This document shows, in pieces, positions 12,201 to 24,083 of a stretch of DNA of 64,000 bases. Position 1 is the stretch's first letter. Every line of letters begins with the position of its first letter. The DNA comes from Echinarachnius parma (taxonomy: Eukaryota; Echinodermata; Echinoidea; Clypeasteroida; Echinarachniidae). A program made the position numbers and the translations under genes. The stretch covers positions 80,926-144,925 of the forward strand of contig JBAMJV010003267.1 of the NCBI GenBank assembly GCA_037951105.1, given 5' to 3'. The notes below the pieces were generated by a model. The model worked only from the letters and a program-made list of their open reading frames with translations. It made no database searches and had not been told where the DNA came from.

Positions 12201-15069
12201 CACCCTCGGACCGATTGACCCCAGTCTGAGGGACAAGGACCCAGCCTTCCAGGCCATGAAGATTATCACAGACCTCGGGGACCGAGCTCTGGTCAATGTG
12301 GTCCAGTGGGCCAAACAAGTTCCAGGTCTGTATTTTGAAGGCCTAGTCTTTAGAGATTGAAAAAGGAATAAGTTTAATTCAAACTGAACCACAACTCAGC
12401 CTTTCAAAACTATTCAGGGATAGAGCATTATCAAGTTCCACATCTGTATTTGTATCTCTTATCATGCCATATTATTTGTACTATGCTATCGGGGGGGGGG
12501 GGGGGGGGTCTGGCCTTTCATTAATTAGTTTCATTTTTGTAAACTTAATTTGTACTCGATCACATCAAAGATTATGGTGTCATATGTCATTTTAAGGTCA
12601 CAGATCAGACACACACAAATGCAGTGAAACATTCATCTGTTGCACCTTGAAGATATTTATTTGATATCTTATAAATTTGGAACGCTGTTTGAAACAAATT
12701 TAACAATAGATATTTTAAATAACATCATGAAATATACAGTGGAACCTCATTATAATGAGGAGCTTGGTACCATGAAAATACCTTGTTTTATCAGGTATCT
12801 AGTTATATCAGGGTAAATAAACAAAATATTATATAAAGAGCTTACAAGTACTAAAATAAACCTTGTTACTAAAGGGGTTTCGTTATATCATAGATCTTAT
12901 AACAAGGTTCCCACTGTAGGTAATATTGAATAGATGTGACTGTATGACAGTTCTAATGTTATTTGTATTAATTTTGGTGCTCAGGATTCACAGAGTTATC
13001 ACTTGGCGACCGTAGGATCCTGCTCCAAGATGGCTGGATGGAGATCCTCCTGTGGCAGGTCATCTTCAGGTCAATCCCTCTCGAAAAGCCAGACAGAATA
13101 GCATTCACCAAGGTATGCATCCCATTCATTCTATTCATGATTAGCATCTTAATCTAGTAATACTGTCCGAATCCTCAAAATCAAATTGGAATTCTAGCAG
13201 TTCCCTCATACATGTACCTTGTTGTATTTGTATTAACAATAGAAGCATGGGACAGGTTTTTTTCTTTTCGAATTTCCCTTTCGTTAAAGAAATATTTACA
13301 ATATAAGTGTTCAGATGTTAAACTATCCACTGGATAGTCTTAACCATGTACAAAGTCAGTGCAATGAGTTATATATAATGTCCATTTAACTTGAAATTTT
13401 CACACAATACCCAGTGGACATATCAGATAACAACAATATACATTATATCAACCATTCATCGTTTTTGCACATGTCAGCAAAGTTACTAGATCCCTTTAAC
13501 AAATGTGACTGGATATTATATAGTAAAACCCTGCACTTGTCGGTAAAAATCAAAATTGAGATGTTCAAGCCATGATAAAGGCCTCATCACAAGCTTTCAT
13601 TTGGACAATAATTGGCAGATATATGATTGTTTCAAATTTACAAACATATTAAGTCTTTCACATACATTATGTTAACTTAAAATGCCAGTTTCTTAAAAAC
13701 ATGAATAACTGACAAGTGCTTGGTTTTGCTATATCCAGTCACATATGTCTTCAGATCAGTCTCGTCTCTCTACCCATCTCTACCTATCCCTCAACCTGTT
13801 CCACCCTTCTATTGGTAATATGAATACAGTAAAGAGTTAGTTTTAAATACGTTTTGTGGATTTTGACAATATTAGTAGGTTCCTTTAATATATTATATTT
13901 GAATTTGTTATTAATATGACACTCCACTATCTATTAATGATCATCCAATCTACAGTGATAGATGTTGTAAAACAGACTGTATGTTTTGTATCTTTGTGTG
14001 CTAGGGTCTAAGCATGGATGAGGAACAGGCAGCCAGAAGTGGCCTTGGTCCCCTAGTAGTGAAGGCCCTCCATCTGGCCAGAAAACTCAGGGATATTGGC
14101 ATCGACAGAGAGGAGTATGCACTTCTGAAGGCCATCATACTGGTTAATGTTGGTACGTATATTGTCAAACATTATAGTGTCGAGCACTCTTTTAAACTTT
14201 GGCGTGTGTGTGTGTGGTTTCAAGCACAGTTTATGTTAAAAATGGCCTCCGGCCCCTTGTAAAAAAGGCCCTTAAATTTGCCAGAAAACTCTAGGATATT
14301 GAAATCTGCAGGGATGAGTATGCGCTTCTGAAGGATGTCATATTGTATAATGTTGATATGTATATTGTCAATCATTATTACCAGTGTCAAGCACTGTAAA
14401 TGTTTACAGTGGCCTCTAGGCTTGTAACAAAGTTCCCCTATTAAACACCCCCCCAAACAAACAAAAACAAAAACAGAAGAAGAAGAAAGAAAAAAAGAAA
14501 GGAGTATGCCCTTCTGAGGGCCACCATACTGTGTAAAGTTGGTATGTTTATTGTCAAACATTATGAACAGTATCGAGCACTCTTTAATGGATAAACTGTC
14601 ATCAAACTGTACATCCTGTATAGTTTCATTAATGTATTGTGTGTTTGTACATTAGAGTCACTTACATCACACTTGGCCTTTCTGTTGATTCAATACAATT
14701 TGATTTGCATATGTACTACTTTATATATTGTCATAGTGTTAATATTGTTGGTGGAGACCATTAACATGTCTGAAGCATTTGTTCACCATTTCCTATAATT
14801 GCTTTTGCTCTTTTTATACAGAACTGTCAAGAATTGAAGAAGCCACGCAGCTGGGCACACTTCAGAACAACCTTTACGATGCGCTCCACCATCACATCAT
14901 GAAGGACTACCCCGGGGACACCAGGAGAGTCTGCCACCTTCTCTCCACCCTGCCTACCCTCAGACAACTCTCCACAGAGTCCGTTGAACACGTGTCGCGC
15001 AACTCGGCCGAGAAGAGCATCCCCATCCAGCAACTCTTCCGCGAGATGCTCGAGTCAAAGTGCGAATGA
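3212..15069 (+). CDS. ESRR: Estrogen-related receptor (NR3B orphan nuclear receptor), complete
   Basis: Eight coding exons: 3212-3283, 4469-4748, 6438-6554, 10776-10883, 12155-12325, 12985-13112, 14005-14152, 14822-15069 (TGA). All junctions are GT-AG, phases agree, and the total is 423 codons, close to vertebrate ERRs. The ATG at 3212 has a good context (GAGCCATGG); no coding exon is evident upstream. The zinc-finger domain spans about residues 88-153. It starts RLCAVCSD, has the ERR/ER P-box CEACK at 105-109, and keeps the second-finger cysteines (124, 130, 140, 143). It is followed by the ERR A/T-box region [17 protein letters not shown], which in this family contacts the extended TCAAGGTCA half-site. 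The ligand-binding domain runs from about residue 192 and ends with an AF-2 helix containing LFREMLE. By family this is a nuclear, constitutively active regulator of energy-metabolism genes. Decayed partial copies of exons 2 and 7 follow those exons. Being single here, it cannot be assigned to ERR alpha, beta or gamma. Confidence 0.95.
3301..3668 (+). mobile_element. TTAA MITE family 1
   Basis: Begins TTAAAGGGATCTAGTAAC, 17 bp after the ERR exon 1 donor, and ends ATCCCTTTAA (3665-3668). Carries the family words 'gatatgatatgtccgttgag' and 'gcttctattaagtg'. Confidence 0.7.
4180..4446 (+). mobile_element. SINE-like element with (ATT)n tail
   Basis: 'cttcagcaagacaatccact', 'ctctacccaggtgtaaa', 'ggtaggaggtgaaagccttt' and 'gcacacaatgtgtgctgg' end in (ATT)n at 4427-4444. 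It directly precedes the ERR exon 2 acceptor, whose pyrimidine tract follows the tail. A reverse relative is at 27670-27925. Confidence 0.6.
4800..5229 (+). pseudogene. Three decayed tandem copies of the ERR first-zinc-finger exon end
   Basis: Three fragments at about 4815-4905, 4990-5050 and 5100-5229 repeat the 3' part of ERR exon 2 plus intron sequence ('ttgacacctgaatattgtttgataa'). The third is best preserved. It reads [21 protein letters not shown] and ends with an intact CAG|GGTAAG-type donor, but the second zinc-binding Cys region ASCEACK has become ALGEACK, so a functional finger is lost. The other two have internal deletions. They lie in the intron downstream of the real exon and have no clear acceptor, so I read them as relics and not as alternative exons. 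Confidence 0.75.
7838..8012 (+). mobile_element. AAGCCTCCACACTTACT repeat
   Basis: Family marked by 'caagcctccacacttacttt', 'gtactggcc', 'atgagatta' and 'gttctc(t)tgtagtt'. Longer copies end GTGTCGAGCCCTG. Also at about 1893-2065, 18273-18515, 26352-26645 and (reverse) 45000-45238. Class unknown. Confidence 0.55.
8318..8548 (+). mobile_element. Repeat with 'ttgtggcccagtc' / 'tagtggcccg' words
   Basis: Shared words 'gccttgtggctcagtctggc', 'aaattctagtggcccg' and 'tggtggccccaaacaaag' recur at about 26750-26940, 27325-27425 and 31000-31230. Unclassified, non-coding. Confidence 0.5.
9013..9597. mobile_element. TTAA element with GGCCGGG/CCCGGCC ends and C tract
   Basis: TTAACCCTAATAAGGCCGGG (from 9013) is inverted at CCCGGCCTTTTTAGGGTTAA (to 9597). 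Inner inverted words 'gggggccataatggcccccc' and 'gggggccataatgccccct' add further pairing. A poly-C run of about 20 lies near 9535. It shares its right TTAA with the next MITE. Confidence 0.7.
9594..9770 (+). mobile_element. TTAA MITE family 2, short form
   Basis: TTAAAGGGATAGTACAGTTT to AACTGAACTACCCCTTTAA, flanked by TTAA. Contains the family words 'caatagcattacaaactaat' and 'ataactccaccatgctcg'. Confidence 0.7.
9832..10394 (+). mobile_element. TTAA MITE family 2, long form
   Basis: TTAAAGGGATAGATGAGTTT ... CTCAACTATCCCTTTAA with an inner pair 'gagggcgct' and 'agcgccctct', and a centre 'cctggggccccaggttta'. Long imperfect palindrome of 563 bp. No ORF. Confidence 0.7.
11772..11971. mobile_element. 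TA-flanked MITE, CTGTAAACG ends
   Basis: TACTGTAAACG (11772-11782) and CGTTTACAGTA (11961-11971) are perfect inverse ends around a 200-bp body containing repeated 'ccgcgaat' and 'ttcgcgatt' words. The TA at both ends fits a Tc1/mariner-type target. Confidence 0.75.
12489..12508. repeat. Poly-G run
   Basis: About 20 consecutive G 160 bp after ERR exon 5. A similar poly-G lies at 39007-39024 and poly-C runs at about 9535-9554 and 61217-61229. Confidence 0.8.
12738..12920. mobile_element. CAGTGGAACCTC MITE (pogo/Tigger-like ends)
   Basis: ACAGTGGAACCTCATTATAA at the left and TTATAACAAGGTTCCCACTGT at the right, flanked by TA. Other copies or fragments: about 44070-44245, 45430-45600, 52299-52375 and 55637-55812. 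Confidence 0.65.
13149..13499 (-). mobile_element. TTAA MITE family 1 (reverse)
   Basis: TTAATCTAGTAATACTGTCC at the left and ACTAGATCCCTTTAA at the right. The interior is the reverse of the copy at 191 ('cagtggacatatcagataac'). It lies in the ERR intron between exons 6 and 7. A partial right end of another copy lies at 13801-13889. Confidence 0.7.
13503..13744. mobile_element. Palindromic MITE, GTGACTGGATAT ends
   Basis: ATGTGACTGGATAT at 13503 is matched by ATATCCAGTCACAT at 13731-13744, with 'cttgtcggtaa' inside and 'gacaagtgcttggttttgc' on the other side. It directly follows the family 1 MITE. A second copy is at 24848-25058. Confidence 0.65.
14222..14592 (+). pseudogene. Two decayed tandem copies of ERR exon 7 (ligand-binding domain)
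   Basis: About 14240-14400 copies exon 7 from its middle ([16 protein letters not shown] region) through the donor and about 40 bases of intron ('tattgtcaatcattat'). A TAA replaces an internal codon and the donor GGTACG has become GATATG. A second, shorter copy (about 14498-14592) retains the 'gagtatgcccttctga' segment and the same intron tail. A purine-rich AAGAA stretch separates them. Neither can encode a helix set, but both carry donor-like bases downstream of the real splice site. Confidence 0.75.
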
Positions 15070-15560
15070 GGGGAATGGGACCACCAAACTAAAACTTATA
15101 GACATTGGTGGCATTGGATTGACCTTCCTATTACCAAGGCCATTGATTGCTAACATGTGATATATCTCATCTCCTGGTATGAGATGTTTGATGCCCGTGT
15201 GGAAGAGGAAGTGGAAACGACGGAGCTATGAAATCATGACTGGAAGTCGTTTCATGAGGAGCTCAAGGGAAAGTGGTTGTGAGGTAAGTGTGAGAGACAT
15301 ATGTACTCTCTTACCAACCCTCACACTTTATGGCCATTATTTCGACTCATTTTGTAATTATTATGAGGAGCTCAAGCAGCAGAAGTGGTAGTGGCAGTGA
15401 AGGGAAGTGCAAGAGCAAAGCCAACAGACTTATGTGCTCTCTTGTCAACCCTCACATGGACGCAGGAGGATTGAGGTCACGTCGTGGGACAAACATTCCT
15501 ACGAGAGAAGACGTTGCTGCTGTGAATGCACATGAATGCTGCCCTGTTCAGAGATGAGCA
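15070..15560 (+). repeat. ERR 3' UTR start with a two-copy imperfect tandem duplication
   Basis: Directly after the ERR stop, about 15230-15332 ('catgaggagctcaaggg' ... 'ctctcttaccaaccctcaca') is repeated at about 15360-15460 ('tatgaggagctcaagca' ... 'ctctcttgtcaaccctcaca'), with divergence and a small insertion. The first unit contains GAGGTAAGTG, a strong donor-like sequence, so a spliced 3' UTR is possible. No conserved protein is seen in the short ORFs here. Confidence 0.5.
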
Positions 15561-18500
15561 TAACATTTAGGAAAACTATTTTAGTTTCCTACAAAAGCTG
15601 CAGGCGTGGGTAAAGCTTGATGTGGGGAGTTATGAGTGAAGCGTGAAATGGTGATTGCATTATTTCAGAAGTCTTTGAAGGAAACATTGAGATTTTATAT
15701 TATAGTGAACATGTTTCTTGCTAACAAAGGTGTTCTTTTGTGACATATGATCAATGCTTGTAGTTGTTTTAACTAGTAGATGATGGAACATGTGCTGATC
15801 TAAGCATTCATGAGCGACATACCCGAGATGAGATCAGATGTGCATGACCGTTGCTTATGCAGACATATCATATAAATGTTGATTTGTAATGTCATATACA
15901 ACGTTTACAAGTCATAAATGGTTTATAGCAATGGTGATATGGTTGCACGGTTTACATGTGCAACGGTAGAGAAGATGAATGGTCATATTGGAGCCTCTGG
16001 AAAGGTGACAGCTGGGACGCAACATTTGCTGCATTGATAGTTGTTTGTCATTGAATATCAAAAGTTTTATAAACATATATGAATATCAAATTGCTAATAA
16101 TAATAATAATAAATAATAAATAATAAATGGGGCTTAAAGACCGCGTTATACAGTGTCTTAATGCGCTTTACATTATAACAATTCAAATAATTATATACAC
16201 ACTATTAGTCTATAACAAATGAGAAGATTTACAATATTTACAATAATATCAAAAGATAATTTGACAAAGAAAGAATGAATCTCACAGACAATTTAAAGCG
16301 ATCTCCTATCAAAACATAAAACTTAGCATTAATGAATCAATTAAATACACATTGCAATTACGAAGAATGGGTGGATCATTACGTACCAGAAAGATTACAT
16401 TTACTTAATGAGTGCAGAGGTATTTTTTAACTCAAGAGAAGAGCTAAAAAAGTGACAGAAGTTAGTAAAAAGCGATTGGACACTATTGGCAGAATACTGT
16501 GAGCACTCCCAATACAAATATGGATGGAAATACAAAACATTGTAGCCATATACTTAATCATCTGTAACTATGCTTCATCATACATTTGTCATTCAGTGTA
16601 TTTTGCACAAATATACAAGCCCTTTTGGGTGTATTACTGTATATTATTGGTAGTGCACAACTATAAATCAATCCAGGGGGTGTTGTTGAACTTAAATTCT
16701 AAGTTCGACTTAAAATTATGGTAAGCCATATATACTATTGGAATAAAACATTAACAAACAAAAAACACAAAACTATTTGAGACTTCCAACACAAATGTAC
16801 ATCAATAATTTCAAGGCTCATTGATAATAACAAATATAACTGATTTTTGTCAAAATATATGCCTTTTAAAAAGAATTGTTTCAACAATTCTACAACGAAA
16901 CTAACAGCTTTCCATAACTGTTAGATCTACCTTAACTTAGAATCTTTGTGAAATACCCCCTGGTCCTAATGAAACCTTGGAAATCCTGGAATTTAAATAT
17001 CTGTTCAAATTACAGTGCACAGTTTGTATGTTGATTTGATTCTGCTTCTTTATGAAATATCATGATTGTTATTATTATCATAACTTGTAAATCAAATATG
17101 TGAGTCACCAGTGTCTTGCGTTACATGTGTATGTAGTTGTTTTTCTTTGAAGCTTTGAATATAAGGAAACTCCATGGTAACATGAGTATGGAGATTTAGA
17201 ATGTGAAAACAATTCTTTGTCAGCATACACAATTCCAAAATTAGAATTGTGTTGAGAAAGTGAAAGCTTAGAAATAGAAACAAAAGTGAAATTGTTTCAA
17301 GTATGTGTGTGAGAGTCTTGATTTTTGTTTCAGTTGTCAACATAAACAAATAATATCAGAATTATTAATAGATGTTGACATTTGATGTGTATCATATGTC
17401 TGTTTTTTTAATTTGGTTTTGTTATATATTCTTAAATCTTAATACTTTGATATATATGATAAATACTACGGCCCTAGTTCTCAGAGGGTTGATTTTAATC
17501 CTAGGTTTAATATTTGAGTCCATGAGTAAGATTAAGTCTGGATTACTAACATTATGTTATACCGTGCAAATGCGATGTTAACCCAGGGTTACATTTAACA
17601 CACTGTCCAGAATACAGACCAGAGTGAAAAGTGAAGTTGGGATGTGTAACATTTTTACTAACTCATTGATTTTATTTTTGTTAACAAAACGATTAAAAAG
17701 GAAACGGGTGTAATTTATCCATAATCCATATATATTGAAGCGTGTATAATGGTGTAACATAATACTTAAGACGTGATATAAGAAACATTACATGTATGTA
17801 TATAGTGAAATTAATCGCCATTGTAAATAGCAATATTGAAATAAGCTCATGGATGTTTTTGAAAATATAATTTTATATTTTAAGACAGTACTAGTCAAAC
17901 TAAAAAGGGTACAGTATGTCAACTTAAAGCCAATTTTTAATCAGATAAATCCATTATGCATTGGCAGTGAATATACAGTATAAATCAAAATCTTTATGGC
18001 ATTTCAAAAAGACCTTATTTTGTTCTCAATTGTCACTTGGCACTACCAAACTTAAGAGTTGGTGTGTAGCATGGATTTGCCATTACAACAATCAAACCAA
18101 CTTGCCACTGTCTAAATTTTGATTTGGTATCTTGAAAGATATCACGCTCTTAATCTTGTTTGTTTTTTGGTTGGTTGGCTGCCTGGCAAGCGGGCGAATG
18201 TTTACATTGTTGTACAAATAAAACAATCTAACTTGATCTCGTTAGCTGCTCTTTTGAAATAACCATTCGTATGACAAGCCTCCATGATAAATTAGTTCTG
18301 TACTGGCCTGTTTGGGCAAGTAAAGTCAATCATTTATAATGATTTACTTGCCCAAAGATAAAATTTGGTTGCCCTCTTACTTCGAGATGAGATTTACATG
18401 TATGGATAATATTGTTCTCTCAATCACTCTCATAGTTACAAAATAATTTAGTTGTCCAAATTCAATTTTTATTTGCCCCAGGCAAGCAGGCAAGTGTCAG

Positions 18501-19205
18501 TGTCGAGCCCTGCATATGAGATACGAAGTCTACATCCCATCCCCCTGTCCCTTTAATACTGACTGTGCAGTGGTATAATTACACAGGGTTTTGGGCCATG
18601 AAATGCCAAAATGAACACCATTCAAAATTAAAGAAGAACATATTTATTCAGCACCTCAACAACAAAATAGAGCACCAATTTAACTTTTGCCTTGTATGCG
18701 TAGTTGACTATAATAGATAACTCTTATTGATTCATTGAAGTATTAAACTATATATGTTGTAACACCAAGTTGCGAATACAATGTTAATGTAGCTATGATT
18801 GAAGAGAATGCATTTATTTGTGTAAGCCACTGTTTACAAGTATATACCAGCAGTTTGATACATTGAGAGTATTTTACTTCTATATATGTAATCATGTATT
18901 TGAGTTTGTTAGTTTCATTCTCCACCAAATGTGCTGTATGCTCATTAATTTAATTTTGAGTTGTAATCAGTTACACTGAAATCTGCTGACAGTGCACAAT
19001 CATCTGAGGCAAATTCAGTCAGTGTATATTGGGTGAAGCATGCTGGTAAAAAGAGAGACCCATTATGGATATTTGTTGTCTTATCTCACGATTATACAAA
19101 ACAAATATTCTACGCAGTCGGAGACAATATCCATGGCTTCAGAGTGGTCATTTATTTAGGTTTGTATTTGATAGTAAGGTAAGGCTAGTTTAGACAGCCC
19201 TGAGA

Positions 19206-19420
19206 TGGGTGTTGCAGACACACCCACTATATATAGCCAATCACAAGTGGGGTTTTCAGACACACCCACTATATATAGCCAATCACACGTGGGTTTTGCA
19301 GACACGACCACTATTTACAGCCGATCACAAGTGGGTTTTGCAGACATGCCTACTATTTATAGCCAATCACAAGTGGGTTTTGCAGACACGCCTACTATTT
19401 ATAGCCAATCACAAGTAGTC
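19206..19420. repeat. Five-unit 42-bp minisatellite
   Basis: Units of GTGGGTTTTGCAGACACGCC followed by ACTATTTATAGCCAATCACAA, about 90% alike. The 42-bp period is a multiple of three, so two overlapping frames stay open by chance; I do not call them genes. Each unit holds a TATA-like and a CCAAT box. Confidence 0.85.
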
Positions 19421-19596
19421 ATTACAGTAGCATATATTATGGAGGGGTAATTGCCACACCACCACTAGTACCTGGGAATTCTTAACAAGTAAGTACCCAC
19501 TAGTTGGGCCTATGAATAAGATTAATATCTGACATTTGGTTTCAAATTATTTATTATTTATAATTCTTTCTATGCCACAAAACTCTGATCTTGCAT

Positions 19597-19690
19597 TAAC
19601 CCGTTCAGGACAGACGCCCCCAAAAAATATGCATGCTAGGATCTATGGGAATTGCATATTATACCAAAATCAAATAGTCGTAATGGGTTA
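19597..19690. mobile_element. 94-bp TTAA MITE
   Basis: TTAACCCGTTCAGGACAGAC at the left and GTCGTAATGGGTTAA at the right. Short, palindromic and without an ORF. Confidence 0.55.
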
Positions 19691-19714
19691 AGAATGAGAT
19701 TCACCCCAAGATCT

Positions 19715-19891
19715 GGGGTGTATTCTGAAAAGGATTTTAAGTTAACATTTATTGTATCTACCTCACTAAAATATTTTGTAGCAAATCGTAATTCATTTAG
19801 TACAGCTTTAGAATACCAATTTGGCTAAAAATCTTTTAGTGACGAAGATACAATAAATTTGAGCTTAAAATCATTTTCAGAATACACCCCC
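19715..19891. mobile_element. Palindromic MITE, GGGGTGTATTCTGAAAA ends
   Basis: GGGGTGTATTCTGAAAAGGA and, at the other end, TCATTTTCAGAATACACCCC. The arms continue with 'ttttaag' and 'cttaaaa' and with 'attgtatct'/'agatacaat'. About 177 bp. Confidence 0.7.
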
Positions 19892-21789
19892 TGGAACCAG
19901 TTGGCATTTTGCTGGTTGATGAAATTCCTGCTGAAATGAAAAGCATTAACATCACAAATACAAAGAAGCATTACTGTATTAATTGAATATAAAGAGTGAT
20001 GCCAACGTGACTTCTTAGCCAATTTGGTTACAGCATTAAAATTGATTGATTTTTTTTTTCTCGTTGGGATTTGGGATGATGGATTTTTTACTATGAAAGG
20101 AATAATATACATTACACATGATTTCCTTGAAGTAATGAAGACTCAAAATTTGCAACATCAAAAAAGCAAAAAGATTTGTCCTTGCAAATAACAATTATTT
20201 GTTTTCGGTTAGAAACTCTTTATTAAGCGCTATATAAATGAAATATATTTGTATTTTGTAAGGATAGATGCCTAGTGTATTTTATGAACATAAGGACATT
20301 TTTCAACGTTGTTTTCTAATTTCTAGATAGTCTGTCATGTTTTGCTTTATTGCGTGTAAATTATACAAGTATGAAGTAGAAGAAATCAGTACAGATTTGT
20401 ACATGCATGTAGTTAAAAAACACAAAAATGTATGTGTACACAAAAAATCAAGTGAGTTATCAATTTTGTACAGGTTTTGACAAATTTGTCTGTATGCGAT
20501 ATCGAACTTTGGAACTTTTTTTAAAACTCTGGGCCACTGATGTTTTCTTCTTTATTCTCCCTCTTATGTTGATACACATGTAAATATATTTGATGCAGAG
20601 AGAACATATTTTTGTAAATTTTAAATGTCCTTTTCTCTATCAGGGTAAACTTGTCTATAATAATCTAACTTCTATTTTATTGCAATTGTGTTAAATTCTT
20701 GTCGTGAAATTTAATGCATATGAGGAGAGCAGCTAGTTTGAATATTATACTTTCTGTTGGCCAGGTAAATATAGCAACGTGTTGTTTTATTTCAAACATA
20801 GGGAAATTGACTAGAAATATATAATGTGAATGAAATTGAGCAAAGATAATAGGACAAACCCCATTTTCTTTTATCATTCTTATTAAAATTGTTGATGTGT
20901 AAGTGTGTTATCTTATCCCAAAGGCCCAATTCTCAATTCTCAATAGTGGGTTAACGGCACTCATTGACATTTTATTTCCGAATACCCCGTCTTGACAGGC
21001 TTCAAAAGTCGGGGTAACATCTGGGCATCTACCCTGTTAAGAGGGTACAATTGAGGTAGCGTCAGAACAATATTGGGGGAGATTTTAAACAAGTCGAGTC
21101 GGGGTAGAGTCGTGGTAGCATCTGGACATCAGCCAGACGCAGAACCTGTTAAGATGGGTATTTAGTCTATGGACTTCTGAATCCTGCTCTTAATTTGGAA
21201 TGTTTATATTAATAGTGTTATTTTTAATTGATAGACTAAACTAACCTTGGCTTAAATTTAACCCTTCCTGTGTTAAGAATGTGGGCTAATCTCTTGAAAT
21301 ATACTTCTCAAGCTATATGTACTTGTTGCAAGAAACGCTAAACCTGAAGCCTTGCCAGGTGTTTCACCGAGATTGAAAATTATGGAATTTCATTTGAAGT
21401 TCCTGTAGTAAATAGCAGAAAATATTTTGAAACGCAACATAACATCTTTGTGAAAAATCATTGATATTCTCTATAATCAATGAAATTTAATCTATGTTCT
21501 TGGGGTATTTCTTTGTCTCAAATATAGACATTTTTGGTATTTAAAAATGTGTTATTCCTAGGTAACAAATGGCCTACCATAATTTTACTGGTCTATAAAA
21601 AAAAGTCGGCTGACCATGCATATTAAACGCATGACCTCAAGCAATGTACTTACACTCGCACAAGTCTATTTTCCTTTCATGTATTCCTGAGGAAATTTGC
21701 ATTATTTACACAAATAAGTGACAAATTTATCTTTTGTACAATGGGGATTTATGTGAGTTCCATGTACCTAAATGCACTGAAAGTAAAAT

Positions 21790-21953
21790 ACAGTCAAACC
21801 TGTCTATAAAGACCACCTAAGGGAGACAGAAAATGTGGTCTTTATTATCAGGTGGTCTCTATAGAGGTTCATTTACATGTAAACTGCATTCAAGGGAGTC
21901 AAGATCAGTGGTCTCTAAAGACAGGTGGTCGCTATAACAGGTTTGACTGTATC
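21790..21953. mobile_element. CAGTCAAACCTGTC MITE
   Basis: TACAGTCAAACCTGTCTATA and TATAACAGGTTTGACTGTA are perfect inverted ends, with 'gtggtctttat' and 'gtggtctctaaagac' inside. Related fragments are at about 2890-2990, 27452-27620, 31640-31812, 31924-32040, 39806-39848 and 54318-54450. Confidence 0.75.
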
Positions 21954-22690
21954 AATTATAAATAAGGACAACTGACAAAGATAGATTGAATGAATTACAA
22001 ATTGAATACAAATCCTGCCAGATTCAAATGTAATGCTCTAACAAAATATATATACATGTATGTTGATCAAGTACATAGTTACTGTATATCAACTGGAATG
22101 TTACCATGTTGGTTTATGAAATTGTCTATTATCAGTTGTGTAATTTTCTTCTATCCATTTGTTGTAAATAGAAATAAACAAATTATTTCAGATAAAAATG
22201 CACTTTTGAGCATTTGTATATATACAAACATATTTCCTATTTTTCATATCTGCTCAATGAATGCAGTGTCTTAAATTTTGATTTGTTTTCATGTAAAAAA
22301 AAATTAAATAAATAAAACTGTCAGTAAAGATGGAATATCTTTACTCCAGTGAAAAGTTATAATTGAAAGTGAAAGACTGGTGGAAAGGAAATGTACAAAT
22401 TTATGATTATGTGTTTGTGTATTTCATCAACTGTATTATTAAACAAACAATGTTCATGACCTCAGAAAGTAAAATAAAAGCAACATGAATCAAAAGATTT
22501 GTCTCTATTTGTGTGTATACATGATTGATGCGGTTCAATGACATAAGTGCTGGTGGCAGATTGTGTGATAAACGGTGCATTAAAGGGGAGCCAAGTGCTG
22601 CAGTTAAGTGCATAATTCCTGTCACTTATATTTCATCTTGGGTATCACTAATAAAGGAAATAATCAATGTTATTTAAACCATTATCATTT

Positions 22691-22894
22691 GTTTTGACTG
22701 AACACTGGAGGCTGCCATGTTTTCCAACTGTACCATATGTAACGGGCACTAACCAAAAGGGGTAATGTAACCACGGACATAGCAGCAGATACAACAACAG
22801 TGGTTACAAAGCCCACTTTTGTTAGTGCACGCTCGGGTAACGTTTCATGCGGTACCGTTAGAAAACATGGCAGCCTCCAGTGGCTAGTCAAAAC
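22691..22894. mobile_element. Palindromic MITE, GTTTTGACTG ends
   Basis: GTTTTGACTGAACACTGGAG and the inverse CTCCAGTGGCTAGTCAAAAC, with 'gctgccatgttttc' and 'gaaaacatggcagc' continuing the arms. The inner part also pairs ('ggtaatgtaaccac' with 'gtggttac'). Confidence 0.7.
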
Positions 22895-23636
22895 AGTCGA
22901 TAGTGGTTTTTAGAAACATTGATTATTTCCATCATTAGTGATAACCCAAGAGGAAATATACAACTAGAAGTGACGGAGCATAGTATGTCCTGGGAACAAC
23001 TGCTGTTAAAGCATATTTAATGTTGTGTCATCTTTTGATGCAATTTCATTTATGATTGTGCATTTTCAATCTGTATAACTATTATAAAACTGTTACCATT
23101 TACAAAGGGAACACAATTATTTCAGAACAAAATATACAGTCATTTATCAATAGATTTCCATTTGAATAATGGCTTTTAATCAGCAAATATGTTGGATTTC
23201 ACACATAAGATCAAATGTTCTTTATGCATTAAAAATTGCAAAAATAATACATTACTATATTGAGGGTATATAAAATGTGCACAGTATAATATGTGTACTG
23301 CCAAAAGTGATATTGGCCTAAATATAATAACAAAATGGGTATATAAATCAAGAAAGCTTACTTCAATCATGTTTCACAAGTAACATAATGTTTGGGATAA
23401 ATGAAAGTTAACTGACCAATCATATACACATTCAAGAGTTATGTTCTTTTTTTGTTGTAATGTCTCTTATCATTTGTATCTCCTTCACCACATGTCCATT
23501 GCTTATCTAAAAAGTTTCTTTCAGATCTCTGCATCATTAGATACAACAGAAAAAACACATTATTTGTTTTAATCAGAATGATAAAAAGATTGAAACCGAT
23601 GCCAAATGTCCAACACAAATTATACTACAGCGTACT

Positions 23637-24083
23637 CAATGGCCGGTATTCTACTACATTCATCAACTTAGGCTAGTCTAAAAGGACAGAAATTACCACT
23701 AACCAGTAAAACCCATTCCGCATCAGTGGAATTTGACTAGCACATTGATTGTTGTCATGCACCACCAGGCACCAGGGATAAGCTAATCGTTTCTCATTTC
23801 TCTAACATTCCAATGAAATGGTTTAACACGCCACCAGTAATTATTTCCTCTGACTAAAAGGACATAATATTACTGGCGACATGTTCAACCATTTCATTGA
23901 AATGTCACACATCCCTTTGTCTGGATGTCCAATGAGGAAACAATCAAAGAGGGTCAGAGGGTGCATGACAATCATCAATGTCAAATTTCACAGATGTGAA
24001 CTGGTTTAACTGATTACCGCTACTTTCTGTCTGTTTTAGTCTAGTAGCTAAGTTGATCAATTTAATCGAATACCAGCCAATGT
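23637..24083. mobile_element. Decayed long-armed palindromic element
   Basis: 'ggccggtattctactacatt' at the left is loosely inverted at 'aatcgaataccagcca' on the right. Inner pairs include 'ctaaaaggacagaaa'/'tttctgtctgttttag' and 'caatgaaatggtttaac' with its inverse near 23890. Confidence 0.55.

Noticed and set aside
19205-19450. Two overlapping 69-81 codon frames of repeated DTPTIYSQSQVGFA-like sequence
   Set aside because: Both come from the 42-bp minisatellite, whose period is a multiple of three; no homology, no splice context.
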